A DNA stretch of 64,000 nt, taken from contig CM048746.1 of assembly GCA_026315105.1 (NCBI GenBank), positions 564,461,940-564,525,939 of the forward strand, written 5' to 3'. Position 1 is the first letter of the stretch. The number at the start of each line of letters is the position of its first letter. Below are positions 1 through 9,889 of this stretch, piece by piece. Source of the DNA: Locusta migratoria (lineage: Eukaryota > Arthropoda > Insecta > Orthoptera > Acrididae). The notes under the pieces were generated by a model. That model worked only from the letters and a program-made list of their open reading frames with translations, was not told where the DNA came from and did not search any database. Both the position numbers and the translations under genes were made by a program.

Positions 1-447
1 TACATTTCGAAAAAAAAATGCAGTGTCTAATATTGTAACAGAGCATGGTCACTAAAGAGAGAATATTAAATTTCGCAACTAGTTTTAAGAACGGTCACAA
101 ACTGTGGCTATATTATTTTAAAGGAGAGTGGGTTGTCGCAAGTCTGTCTATACAATGGACAGCATCGCGGCGAAAGGTGTATTTGACAATGGAGCTCTTC
201 CAGGTACAGTGGTATGAGTGACAGCAGGGGTCCGCCTATAGCCAATGACGACTGCTGTAGCCGACCGCAGGCGGAACCTGAGCGCGTGTGGTCATGTATT
301 ATGTGTCTCTTGTGTGCATCGAAAGAAGGTGTTGCTGCCTCTTAGATCATTTGAAGATGTGATGCTTAAAATAATAATAAAAAATTGTAATATTTTGATT
401 AAACATTTAGCGCACTCTATGATTTGTTTTACGTAGCTTGCTGACAG

Positions 448-450
<3 letters not shown>
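1..450. other. No gene recognised
   Basis: I see no recognisable gene, repeat head or RNA in this stretch. The only ORF of note (245-436, plus strand) has low-complexity composition and no motif I know. Confidence 0.5.
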
Positions 451-451
<1 letters not shown>

Positions 452-508
<57 letters not shown>

Positions 509-516
509 TGTGTGTA
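452..516. repeat. Compound microsatellite (CT)n-(TG)n
   Basis: About 40 bases of CT dinucleotides run straight into about 25 bases of TG dinucleotides. The minus-strand ORF across it only reads the repeat as alternating residues and is not a gene. Confidence 0.95.
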
Positions 517-595
517 TGTGAGTGTGCTGGCCTGAGGACAGAGCATCTTAAGCTACCCTAGTCATCGTTTTCTCCACAGGGAGGCCATGAGATCG

Positions 596-796
596 AAAAA
601 ATGTTCAAATGTTTGTTAAGCTTATGGGACTTAACTACAGGGTCATCAGTCCCTAAACTTACAAACTACTTATGAACTACTTACAAACTAGGACGGCACA
701 AATATCCATGCCCGAGGGGGGATTCGAACCCCCGACCGTAGTGGCCGTGCTGACCGTGACTGGAGCGCCTCAGTCACCTCGGCCACCGCGGCCGGC
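596..796 (-). mobile_element. tRNA-derived SINE, family A, complete with 12-bp TSD
   Basis: Read on the minus strand, the element begins GCCGGCCGCGGTGGCCGAGG, which contains an A-box-like TGGCCGAGG. A B box GGTTCGAATCC follows, then a body of roughly 100 bases with the phrase GGGACTGATGACCC, and an end near ACATTTGAACATTTTTT. This is the layout of a Pol III-transcribed tRNA-derived SINE. A perfect 12-bp duplication GCCATGAGATCG flanks it at 584-595 and 797-808, so both ends are real. This is the reference copy for the family A elements listed below. It presumably depends on a LINE reverse transcriptase (inference). Confidence 0.93.
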
Positions 797-1029
797 GCCA
801 TGAGATCGTTTCCATGTGTGTGTGGATAGATAATTCCTAAATAATTATTAGCGCAATTACAATATATACTGCTGGCAATATCAACGATTTTCTTTACGTT
901 TCCTCTATACGCACATGTATATTTGCTTGCAGTATGACTAGTAATTATGGTTCAGCGTATTATGTTACTTAAACTAAGTGTACAGACTTTGTACTATATA
1001 TAATACTGGTCTGAGTGAATGGTCTCCCT

Positions 1030-2608
1030 CGATATTGAGTAGGCCTACGACCATATATGGCATTCCGATCTCCTTTTCAAACTCAAACTCTATGCGCTTC
1101 TCATTAATTATGTCCGGTTCGTCGCTTTCTTTCACTCCCATCACCCGTCCTATGTCACTGTCAACAACTCCAACTCCCGTTTGTTTTTCCCCTCTGCCGG
1201 GGTGGCCCAGGGCTCCGTCCTCTCCTCCCCCGTCTACCTTATCTATTCGGATGACATGCCAAAACTACAGCCTCCTGTATCTCCTCCAATAGGCTGATGA
1301 CACCGTCTTCCTTGCCATCGCCCCCTCCCTCACCCACTCCCAACACCTCCTTCACTCCCATCTCTCCGAATTCTCCTCCCAGGCAAGCATCATAGGTCAC
1401 ACCACCCCTTCCTTCCGTCACCGCGACCTCACACTCCATGGCCGTCCCATCCCACAAACCAAAACCCTCAAGTACCTTGGCCTCACCCTTGACCGCTCCC
1501 TCTCCTGGAAACCGCACTACCAATTCGTCTGTGAAAAAGCCCTCTGCCGCCTCAACCTGCTGAAGCTTCTGTCCATCCTCTTCACCTACAGCTTAATCAT
1601 GCGCCCTATCCTCTGCTGCTTCCATCCTGCTTGGATCTCGACTCCCCCTACCCTCTACAAATCCCTCCAGTTCCTAGAACGCCTCACCCTCTGCCTCGCT
1701 TACCGTATCCGCCTCCCGTCCCCCACACGTATCCTCTACGACTTGATTCCATTTCCTCATCTTCTGAGGTTCCTCGAACACCTCCACCTTCACTATGTGT
1801 CCTGTAAAATAGAATCTCGCCACCCAGTTGTCTCCCACTCTTGCTGCATCCTGGGCCTCTGCCACGCCGATATCTTATTATCCCTTCCTCATTTCACCTC
1901 CACACTCTCCACGTCCTATCTGAGGGTAATTTCCGTCTACTCCCTCTCCCGGATGACGCCCTCCGTCCTGACATCTGTCCCTCCTTTCAACCTTCGTCCA
2001 TCCCCGTATTTGTACGTCTCCCTTCCTCTCCCTCCCATCCCTGTGCCCTCCCTCGCTCGGTTCTCCTCTCCCAGCTCCTTCCTACGATAAGTCCTTGCGC
2101 CTTCCCCCCTCCTCCCTTTCCCACTCCCCTTCCGTCCTTCTCCCACCGTGCTTCACCTTCCTCCCCTTTTCCCATTGCGGAGCCCCCATTTCGACATATT
2201 ACAACACTGTGCCATTTAGTGTTCTGCCAGTGCTAGTGCTTCATGCCCAAGTTGTGTTTTAATACTTAACCAGCCGCTGATCAGGCAGAATATTATTGTT
2301 GCCATGTGTTTTAAGCAGTGTCATCGTTGTTGTGTAGTGTGATCCACCAATGTGATTTTAACCACCCTGGATTTTTAACTTGTATCTCTGTGTAATTTTA
2401 CCCACCGTGGTAGTTTTCATATTGAATATGTTTTACCTCAATTCTTGGCTCTGTTCTCTTCATTTTACTCTCCATTCTAGTGTCTAAATTCATCAAATTT
2501 TATCACATTTCTCTGTTTTTTATCCACTGGTCAACTCTGTTAATACACTTGGCTGAAGAGCAGCAATAAAGCTGCTGCCAGCCTGCCATCTCCAATAATG
2601 AGGAAAAA
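1030..2608 (+). mobile_element. Jockey-like LINE, 5'-truncated, degenerate
   Basis: A pyrimidine-rich stretch encodes the second half of a non-LTR reverse transcriptase in broken frames, followed by a long 3' UTR. The 3' end carries a phrase with GCTGAAGAGCAGC and GCTGCTGCCAGCCTGCC and stops near an A-run at about 2600. The same 3' signature occurs at about 43.55 kb on the plus strand and at 63.8 kb on the minus strand, so this is a repeated family with a defined 3' end. Assignment to the Jockey group rests on the style of the RT and is not proven. I found no target duplication. Confidence 0.75.
1190..1850 (+). pseudogene. Jockey-like reverse transcriptase, broken C-terminal half
   Basis: The conceptual reading gives GVAQGSVLSS near 1199 (RT motif B region), then, after a frameshift and an in-frame TAG, ADDTVFLAI near 1293 (the catalytic ADD of motif C). 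Further on come LKYLGLTLDRSLSWKPH near 1470 and a thumb region with short leucine-rich phrases to about 1850. At least one frameshift and one stop separate the two RT motifs, so no functional enzyme can be made. Protein-level homology to LINE RTs is clear; clade is uncertain. Confidence 0.75.
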
Positions 2609-3059
2609 AAGTGAGTGGGCCTGAAGGCAAAGTTTCCATACCAACCAGGAATTGGTCATCTACCAATTTGTGGTTATTTGATGCGCATTATTCCTGCACC
2701 AGTCACATAATCTTGCAAGGGCTGATCTCTTTTACTTTATGTCTTGTTGCTAGCGATTTCCGACAAACACAGTGATGTTTCGCCACAATAATTTTTTGAT
2801 GTTACATATAATTGTTTAAAATTTTTTGTCGTTAAATGTTACTTACAATCTACGTTGCAGTTGCTGCTGGAGGGACGAGGTCCTCACCTTGCTGGCTCTA
2901 GGACCAGACTGATTGAGATTCCGCCAATTACCTAGTCAGAGAGGGGATGGGGACAATGTGATCTTAACATGGTGGGGACAACACGTGATCTGGTAGTCAG
3001 TTCAAGTCCGGAAGACTAGGAGGACATATGGAAGGCTCCACTGCAAACAGGATTTAATA

Positions 3060-3260
3060 AAATTAAATGGATCGTGGCGCCGGAGGCTCGCTTTGTTCCA
3101 GGCGGCCAGCGGCGCGCTTTTCTCGCACCGCGCTTGAATAATTCTCTGCAATGGCGGCGAGCGGCGAGGGCTCCGTTACCGCACTGCGACGACTTTTTCA
3201 CGTATACACGCAAGAGCGCCATTGTCCGGGGCGGAAGCCTGGTGAGTGGGCAACACTTGG
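3060..3260 (+). other. CpG-rich patch with an exon-like ORF (candidate only)
   Basis: This is the first strongly CpG-rich stretch of the window. An ATG at 3151, in the context CTGCAATGG, opens a short reading frame beginning MAASGEGSVTALRRLFHVYT. It runs to a good splice-donor-like CTG/GTGAGT with the GT at 3242. That would make a first coding exon of 91 bases ending in phase 1. I do not recognise the protein and see no downstream acceptor or second exon. It could equally be a chance ORF in a CpG-rich repeat. Confidence 0.25.
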
Positions 3261-3419
3261 GATGGACAGGTTTTAACCTGCCGTGGATGGAGGCAAGCTG
3301 TCGGGAGCCAGGAGGATGAGTCTGGACCAGTCCCTTCAAACTCCTTTTAGAGCAGTTACATCATGTTCATTGTCTGGCTTCCCTCAGGGGTGGACAGGTC
3401 TGGATCTGCCAGGGATGTC

Positions 3420-3540
3420 AGGCATCTTAAAATTTGGGGTGGGTCCCTGGAAGGGTGGGGTTGGTGGCCGGGCTAGTCTGCCTGCCGAGGTTGCGGTCAT
3501 CTTGAAATTTGGGATGGGCTCCCAGAGGGGTGGGGGTGAG
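3420..3540. repeat. Imperfect direct repeat, period about 74 bp
   Basis: The phrase around GGCATCTTAAAATTTGGGGT at 3421 recurs as GGTCATCTTGAAATTTGGGA at about 3495, and each copy is followed by a GGGTGG-rich stretch. It may be a degenerate minisatellite or part of a longer repeat. I see no gene in 3260-4040. Confidence 0.55.
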
Positions 3541-4487
3541 GTTTTCCCGACCGCCATGTTGAATTTTGCGGTGAGCTGCTCCATTCATAACTACTTTTGG
3601 CTTAGTCAAGGTAAAGTTCTCGACGTTACCTTTTAAATTCTTGAAGAAATTAGTCTTTTTCTGGAAATGAAAGGGGAACAAATGGGCTTTCTGAAACATT
3701 GAAAGTGGGTATATGTAGCGCTTTTAGCTGACGTATGTACCTAAATAATTTGCTTCAGTGTTGCAAGGGGAAGAGCAGTTAATAGTTGAGATGCATGACA
3801 AGATCAGAGCATTAATGGAAAACTTTTCACAGGCAGTTGATTAATGGAAATATAACGTTCTCTTATAGTCTGGCTTCTTTCCCTGAGGTAGGATGTTGCT
3901 TTGTCATAGCAGCTACAGCGAACGATATCGAGTTGTCAATCATTTGGATGTGACAGGCAAATCTAAATCCTCGCCAAGCCATCTGCGTCGGCCGCGCTAT
4001 TCGCAGTACAGTGCCTTGCCGGCCCGTTTTACTGTTCACGCCAGCAACCAGTGTTGCCAGGTCCTCCGAAAAATCGGAAGAGCTTCCGATTTTTTCAATA
4101 ATTCCGGAAAATACGAAATTTCTAGTGCATTTTCCGAATTTTCCTGTAATTTCGAAGGAATCTTCCTTCGCCGATGCTAAAATCCCCTACATAACGCTTA
4201 CAATATCAGTTCGATCCGGAAAATCCTGGAGGGGGCTGAGTGTTTTCGCGCGCCGAGAAGCACCTCATTTCTTGAAAAGCAAAAACAATGCGGCAAATAT
4301 TGAAAAGTGATTTCATATAACGGTATATTAGTAAGACATATCTCTCTTTAAAAGAAAAAAAAGGCGGAATTATTGCTGTTGTTGTGGTCTTCAGTTAGGA
4401 GACTGGTTTGATGCAGCTCTTCACAATACCCTATCCTGAGAAATCCTCTTCACATAAGAATGGCAACCTACATCTGTCACAATCTGC

Positions 4488-5736
4488 TTACTGTATCCAT
4501 CTCTTTGCCCTTCCTCTGGGGTTTTTATCCCACAAACTTCCCTCCAAAGCTAGATTCACAATTCCTTTGTGTCTAAGAATGTGCCCTACTAATCGATCAC
4601 TTCTTTTTTTTGTAAAGGTATGCCAGAAATTCCTTTTCTCCCCAATTCCGTTCAGTACCTCCTCATTAGTTACACGATCCACCCACCTAATCTTCAGCAT
4701 TCTTCTGTAGCACCACATTTCAAAAACCTCTATCCTCTTCCTGTTCGCACTGTTTATCGTCCATGTTTCACTCCCATACAAGGCAACAGTCCACACAAAT
4801 GCCTTCAGAAAGGACTTCCTAAGGCTTAATTCAATTTCTCTTTTTTAAGAACGCTTTTCTACCTATTGCCATTCTGCATTTTATGTCCTCTATACTACGA
4901 CCATCATTTCTTACTTTACTGCCCAAGTAACAAAACTCATATACCTCCTTTATTGTTTTGTTACCTAATCTAATATCTTCAGCATCACCTTATTTTCTTA
5001 GCCTGCACTACATTACCCTTGTTTTGCTCTTGTTAATGTTCATCTTATATGCACCTTTCAGCACACTGGCCATTCCGTTCAATTGCTCTTCCAGGTCCTT
5101 TGCTGTATCTGACAGAATTACTATGTCGTCGGCAAAACGCAATGTTTTTAATTCTTCCCTCTGAACTTTAATTCCTTCTCCAAATTTCTCCTTGCTTTCC
5201 TTTATAGCTTGCTCAATGTACAAATTGAATAACATTGGAGAAAGGTACAACCCTGTCTTACTCCTTTCCCAACCACTGCACCCCTTTCATGCCCTTCATT
5301 TCTGACAACTGCTGTCTTGTTTTTGTACAAGTTGTATATAACCTTACACTACCTATAATTTACTCCTGCTTGCTTCAGAACTTGAAAGAGTTTATTCCAA
5401 TCAACATTTTCAAAAGCCTTCTGCAAATCTACAAAAAACTAGAAATGTAGGTTTGACTTTTCTTAATCTATCTTCTAGGATAAGCCGTAAAGTGAGTATT
5501 GCCTCCCGTGTTCCTACATTTCTCCTGAATCCAAACTGATCTTCCCCGAGGTCGGCTTCTACCGGCTTTTCCATCTTTCTGTAAATAATTCGTGTTAATA
5601 TTTTGCAACCATGACTTATTAAGCTGATGGTTCTGTAGTTTCCACACATGTCTGTGCCTGATTTCTTTGGAATGGGGATTATTACGTTTTCCTTAAAGTC
5701 TGAGGGTACTTCGCCAGTCTCATACATCCTACACAC
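4488..5736 (-). pseudogene. RTE copy A, reverse transcriptase and C-terminal domain, broken
   Basis: Three ORFs cover this region. 5410-5736 has the RT finger/palm entry (NVIIPIPKKSG, NYRTISLISHGCKIL, EDQFGFRRN). 5008-5250 has SPMLFNLYIEQ and an intact catalytic FADD in LRFADDIVILS. 4488-4796 has the C-terminal MWTVALYGSETW and FEMWCYRRMLK region. They lie in different frames, so the protein is dead, although the FADD residues themselves are conserved. Confidence 0.85.
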
Positions 5737-6429
5737 CAGGCGAAACTGTTTTGTTATGACTGGTTCTCCCAGAGACTTCAGTAGTTCTGAGTGAATGTCA
5801 TCTACTACAGGGACCTTGTTTCGACTTAGGTGCTCTGTCAGATTTCATCTCTCAGTATAGTATCTCCTATTTCATCTTGATCTACTTCCTCTTCCCTTCC
5901 TACAACATCGTCTCTAAATTCAGTTCCTTTGTAGAGCTGCTCTATGTACTCTTTCCACCTTTCAGCTTTCCCTTCTTTGCTGAGAACTGGTTTTCCATCT
6001 GTGTTCTTGATATTAATAGAGCTGTTTTTCTTATCTCCAAATACATATTTTATTTTCCTGTAGGCTGTATCTATTTTTCCTTATTTATACATTTTTCTGC
6101 ATCCTTGCATTTGCCTTCTAGCCACTCCTGCTTAGCCATTTTGCACTTCCTGTCAATCTCATTTCTTAGTCGCCTGTACTCCATTTTCCCTGTTTCATTT
6201 ACTACATTATAAAATCTATCTGGTATCTCCCAGTGTCTCCTGGTCTCTTCCACGTATACAACATTCTATTGTGATTCTTAAACCAGGTATTTGCTATAAC
6301 TAAATCATGTTCCGTGCAAAATTCTACCAGGCGGCTTCCTCTTTCATTCCTTTTGCCCAGACCTTATTCACCTACTATCTTCCCTTCCCTTTCTTGTTCT
6401 ACTACCGAATTCCAATCTCCCATAACAAT

Positions 6430-6810
6430 TCAGTTTTCCTCTCTCTTAATTGTCTGAATAACTTCCTTTACCTCCTCATATATTTCTTCGATCTCCTCAT
6501 CATCCGCAGAGCTACTTGGCATGTAAACCTGTTCTACTGTGGTCGGTGTTGGCTTAGTATCTATGTTGACTACGATAATGCGATCACTGTGTTGCTCATA
6601 GTAGTTTACCAGCATTTTTTTCTTATTCATTATCAGACCTACTCCTGTAATACCCCCAACTGATTTTGTATTTATAATCCTGTACTCACCTGACCAGAAA
6701 TCCTGTTCCTCTTTCCACCGAACTTCACTAATCGCCACTATCTTCAACTTACCCATTCCCCTTTTTAAATTTTCTAGCTTTCCTTCCCGATTAAGGGATC
6801 TAACATTCAA
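6430..6810 (-). pseudogene. RTE copy A, endonuclease N-terminal part
   Basis: The ORF begins MNVRSLNREGKLENLKRGMG and continues through ISEVRWKEEQDFWSGEY to VYMPSSSADDEEIEEIYEE. The N of the NVRS motif and the E of ISEVRW match the metal-binding residues of AP-like LINE endonucleases. The GDWN and SDH motifs that should follow are not in this frame. It is a fragment of the endonuclease domain, about 126 residues. Confidence 0.85.
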
Positions 6811-7344
6811 CGCTCCGATCCGTAGAATGCCAGGAATTATTATATCTTAAAACAATTAAGAAAAGGTTACGTAGGATCGAGATTAGCCCTGACAGGGGGT
6901 GTAGTCTCTCCCCCACCGTGATGGGCCACTGGTTTGACCGCAACGAAACATTTCATTAACAATGACTACCACTGTACTACTGCAATATTGTTTGGGCGAA
7001 GAACCAGCAAAGCGACGAAAATCGCCGAGTCATGGAGACGAACACCATCTGTCAGACAACCTTGCCAAAAAAAACTGAGTATGAATAAGAATTAAATTTA
7101 TTATAAGAGATTATTTTCACTCCCTTAGTTCTAAAATAAATGATTTGGCTGGTTTTTTTTTTTAACTTTTATTGAGGTATATTTTCCGATTTTGTACTGT
7201 ATCTCCCGAAATTTTTAAGTTTCGTCTCCTTAGGGCAAAATTTAGAACCTGGCAACACTGCCAGCAACAATGATACAAAGAGCAAGGAGCACTCCGCACG
7301 GAGCTCGCGATTTGGAACAGCCAGTGAGCGGCGGCCTGGGCTCT

Positions 7345-7476
7345 GGGGACCCCGGCCATCCTGATTTAGGTTTCTACTTATTTCCCTTAACTACTCCAGG
7401 AAAAAGGCGGGATAGGTCTGGGTCCCTTCTAAGTGTACGGCCGATTTCCTTCCCCATCCTTAGGAAAAATCTGTCG
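7345..7476 (+). mobile_element. tRNA-derived SINE, family D, left part (split by LTR element)
   Basis: GGCCATCCTGATTTAGG followed by a CGGCCGATTTCCTTCCCC phrase matches the body of the family D SINE seen complete at 42.33 kb. The tRNA-like head is missing or too diverged to see. The 3' part resumes at 13,229, on the far side of the LTR retrotransposon. Confidence 0.7.
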
Positions 7477-7481
7477 TACTT

Positions 7482-7762
7482 TTTTGTGTCCCTGCCTCGT
7501 CGCCGCTTTTGTGTTCCAGCCTCGTCGTAGGTGTCGGTGGCCGAGTGGAATGAGACCGACACAGGAATAAAGATAGCACGCTGGTGCAGGTACGGAGGGG
7601 AGCAGCCAGAAACTAGAAAAACTATGTCGTTCACTGGTGGCCACGAGCGGAGTTGCCGCAGAGGGCGCTCGTGGCTGTCGTCGTAAGAACGCCGCGCCGT
7701 GCGTGCACGGCGGCGCGCGGCGAAAGTAGGTGGCGCGCACTTTGGACTTGTGCGACACCACA
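7482..7762 (-). repeat. 3' LTR with internal deletion (281 bp)
   Basis: Read on the minus strand it begins TGTGGTGTCGCACAAG and ends GGGACACAAAA, as does the 465-bp partner at 12,759-13,223. It lacks about 184 internal bases: the sequence jumps from the AACTAGAAA phrase directly to ATGTCGTTCACTGG. The unequal LTR lengths mean only the shared parts could be used to date the insertion. Confidence 0.92.
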
Positions 7763-7774
7763 CCCCTCCCCCCC
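7763..7774 (-). promoter_or_regulatory. Polypurine tract
   Basis: On the minus strand the bases directly before the 3' LTR are GGGGGGGAGGGG, an uninterrupted purine run. This is where plus-strand DNA synthesis would be primed in an LTR retroelement. Confidence 0.85.
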
Positions 7775-7779
7775 CAAAC

Positions 7780-8113
7780 CGCCGCGCCGTCGTGGCGTAG
7801 GGCTGAGGGCCACGGCGACTGCACTGGGAGGAGGGCCTGGGCGGGGGCGTTACTGGTGGGACGGACGTCGTAGCTAAGGCTGGGATCGAGACGCCGTCCG
7901 CGCCCCGGCATCCGCCTTGCGATCCTCCAGGAAACACGTCGAAACCTGAGGAAGGGCGCACACCCCCGCCCAGAGGGAGCAGGTCATCTTCTGAGGTGCG
8001 TGGCCCAAGCTGCGGGGCCCGCACGGTCCCGGAGTCCCTCCCGGTGACGCTGTCATCTCCGGCGGCGACGGAGGCGGAGGTGCCGACTGTGTAGGAGGCG
8101 CGTCGACATCCAT
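7780..8113 (-). pseudogene. LTR element Pol, proline-rich C-terminal tail, broken
   Basis: After the integrase ORF, minus-strand frames give proline- and serine-rich sequence (for example SAPPPPSPPEMTAS near 8075). It runs in shifted frames toward a GGRGV phrase close to the 3' LTR. It looks like a disordered C-terminal extension of Pol split by frameshifts. No domain is recognisable. Confidence 0.5.
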
Positions 8114-8170
8114 CGGGAGCTGGTAGCCCGGGGAAGCTGGGCCCGGCGGCGAGCGATGTGGCTGTGCTCC

Positions 8171-9265
8171 CTAGCGGTGAACTGGGTCTGGAATCAAGAA
8201 ACCGGAGACAGGATCGCGCGGCCTGTGCAAGCGCAATTGGTTTGCGTGGCGCCGCAGCTCCGACCCCGTGGAAGAACGTACAACATACATATTGCGACCG
8301 AGCACACGCTGAATGGTGCCTGGCAACCATGTCTTCTTCATACCAGCAAACATCCTGTACAGCACCGGCGTAGAAACCTGAAAACGCGAAGCGCCATACG
8401 AACCGACTCGGTGCGTGGGAGGCTGCAGCAGGTGAAGGAGAGTGCGGTGACGGCGGCCGTGTAGCAGCTTGGCAGGACACGGGCCGTCACGTGGCATGGA
8501 CTGATACGTAGACAGGAAAATTTGAAGAGCTTGCTGCCTGGAGTACTGACCTTTCATCTTCTCCATGTGAGACTTGAATGTTCGAACGAAACGTTCTGCT
8601 TCACCATTGGACTGAGGGTGAAAAGGTGCGGTGGTAATTTGCTGAATGCCATTCACACGACAAAACTGTTGAATTTCCGCACTAACAAACTGAGGTCCAT
8701 TGTCACTGACGATAGTTTCAGGCAAGCCTTCGATGCAAAACACTGATGTTAAGGCACTGATTGTACTAGAAGCTGTCGTTGAGTTCATGGCAATCACAAA
8801 AGGAAACTTGCTGAAAGCGTCTACAACAATTAACCAGCGCGTATTCCAGAAAGGTCCGGCAAAGTCAATATGTAAACGTTGCCATGGTCCCTTGGGGCGT
8901 GGCCAGTCTGAGAAACGCTGTGGAGGAGCCGCCTGATGCTCCGCACAAACCGTACACTGTGATGTCATGCTCTCTATCTGAGCGTCCATACCAACCCAGG
9001 TACAATGACGTCTGGCCAGTTGCTTTATCCTAACAATACCCCAATGTACTTGATGCAGGAGGCGTAACACTTCTCGTTGCAGGGAACGAGGAACAATCAC
9101 TCTTGTTTGGTCGTTGTCCGTATGTAACAACAGAACACCCTGACTTAAAGATAATGCATGACGTTGTGCAAAATAACGTCGAACCAGAGGCCGATCAATG
9201 TCTTTGGCTCTGGCAGGCCACCCTGAGCGAACAAAACGTGCTACCACACTTAGGTCTGACAACAT
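8171..9265 (-). CDS. LTR element integrase (longest intact domain)
   Basis: This 364-residue ORF holds a zinc-binding HHCC-like segment (LHQVHWGIVRIK, then CTVC about 30 residues later) and the DDE catalytic core: HIDFAGPF, then VSDNGPQFV, then HPQSNGEAERFV. All three acidic residues are present. After the core come the usual LHGRRHRT phrase and a basic C-terminal part ending near the Pro-rich tail. It normally joins reverse-transcribed DNA to host DNA with a 5-bp stagger, consistent with the TACTT duplication. It is cut off from the rest of Pol by a frameshift. Confidence 0.92.
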   Translation of the reverse strand: MLSDLSVVARFVRSGWPARAKDIDRPLVRRYFAQRHALSLSQGVLLLHTDNDQTRVIVPRSLQREVLRLLHQVHWGIVRIKQLARRHCTWVGMDAQIESMTSQCTVCAEHQAAPPQRFSDWPRPKGPWQRLHIDFAGPFWNTRWLIVVDAFSKFPFVIAMNSTTASSTISALTSVFCIEGLPETIVSDNGPQFVSAEIQQFCRVNGIQQITTAPFHPQSNGEAERFVRTFKSHMEKMKGQYSRQQALQIFLSTYQSMPRDGPCPAKLLHGRRHRTLLHLLQPPTHRVGSYGASRFQVSTPVLYRMFAGMKKTWLPGTIQRVLGRNMYVVRSSTGSELRRHANQLRLHRPRDPVSGFLIPDPVHR

Positions 9266-9889
9266 GCCATTTCTGAAGAATCAAACGATACATCCTGGCC
9301 AACCGGAAGTCGGGAAAGTGTGTCCGCGTTGGCATGTTTAGTGGTAGGTCGGTACAAAATCTCATACTGATAATTTGACAATATCAAGGACCATCTCTGA
9401 AGCTTTTGTGCCGTTCGTGGCGGAATTGGCTTTGTGGGTGTGAACAACGACGTGAGGGGCTTGTGGTCTGTCAACAAATAGAATTTTCTGCCATAGAGAT
9501 AATGATGAAACTTTGTGACGCCGTAAATTATTGCTATCTGACATATTCTGTTGCGTCGGCGTCAGTATCTTTGATGCAAAGGCAATAGGGCGATCGTGAC
9601 ATCCAACACGATGCGACAAAACTGCACCCAGACCGTACGACGAGGCGTCAACTGCTAACACTACAGGCTTCTGTGGGTCAAAGGGAATCAAACATGCATC
9701 ACTGATTAGTGCAGACTTTAAGTTGTCAAAGGCAACCTGGCAATCTTTCGACCATACAAAAGGAACATTCTTCCTACGTAAGTGATGCAGTGGAGCTGCA
9801 ATCTGAGACGCATTGGGAATAAATCTGAAATAATAGTTAAGTTTTCCCATTACTGCTTGCAATTCGTGCACATTCTTAGGAGGAGGCAA
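9250..9889 (-). pseudogene. LTR element RNase H region, frameshifted
   Basis: The ORF 9362-9889 starts at the RT thumb/connection (VMGKLNYYFRFIPNAS) and enters RNase H with FDPQKPVVLAVDASSYGLGAVLSH. The D of VDAS is a catalytic position. The frame is then lost, and 9250-9477 resumes with MLTDHKPLTSLF and TLSRLPVG, the end of RNase H. At least one frameshift separates the two. Confidence 0.88.

Larger units (their letters stand above)
4375..6832 (-). mobile_element. RTE-like LINE, copy A, 5'-truncated, nested in the hAT-like element
   Basis: This minus-strand LINE shares its coding order with the near full-length copy at 58.9-62.2 kb but begins at the endonuclease start, so about 430 bp of 5' leader is missing. 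Its 3' end is a CAA-type tail, as is usual for RTE elements with microsatellite-like tails. A 9-bp duplication GGAATTATT lies at 4366-4374 and 6833-6841, which defines both ends. Coding is broken into at least five reading frames. The element is younger than the hAT-like unit it interrupts. Confidence 0.9.
4049..7260. mobile_element. hAT-like non-autonomous DNA transposon with 8-bp TSD
   Basis: The left end reads CAGTGTTGCCAGGTCC at 4049 and the right end is its inverted match, ending CCTGGCAACACTG at 7260. Both are flanked by the same 8-bp sequence CCAGCAAC (4041-4048 and 7261-7268). A short TIR starting CAG plus an 8-bp target duplication is the signature of the hAT superfamily. Without the nested RTE element (4375-6832) it is only about 750 bp and encodes no transposase, so it would have moved in trans. 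The superfamily call rests on the ends alone. Confidence 0.8.

Noticed and set aside
292..546. 84-codon minus-strand ORF
   Set aside because: Most of it is the (CT)n/(TG)n microsatellite read as alternating residues.
596..796. Possible functional tRNA gene at the B-box sequences of the SINE heads
   Set aside because: The same head recurs many times with SINE bodies and target duplications, and the tRNA folds are incomplete. These are SINE promoters, not tRNA genes.
1599..2236. Two overlapping plus-strand ORFs of 163 and 131 codons
   Set aside because: They lie in the C-rich thumb and 3' UTR of the Jockey-like element in frames that do not match the RT motifs; composition-driven.
7374..8480. 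368-codon minus-strand ORF across the 3' LTR and the integrase end
   Set aside because: It overlaps the well-supported integrase frame and the LTR. Its Pro/Ser/Arg-rich composition is what GC-rich DNA gives in a wrong frame, and no motif is visible.
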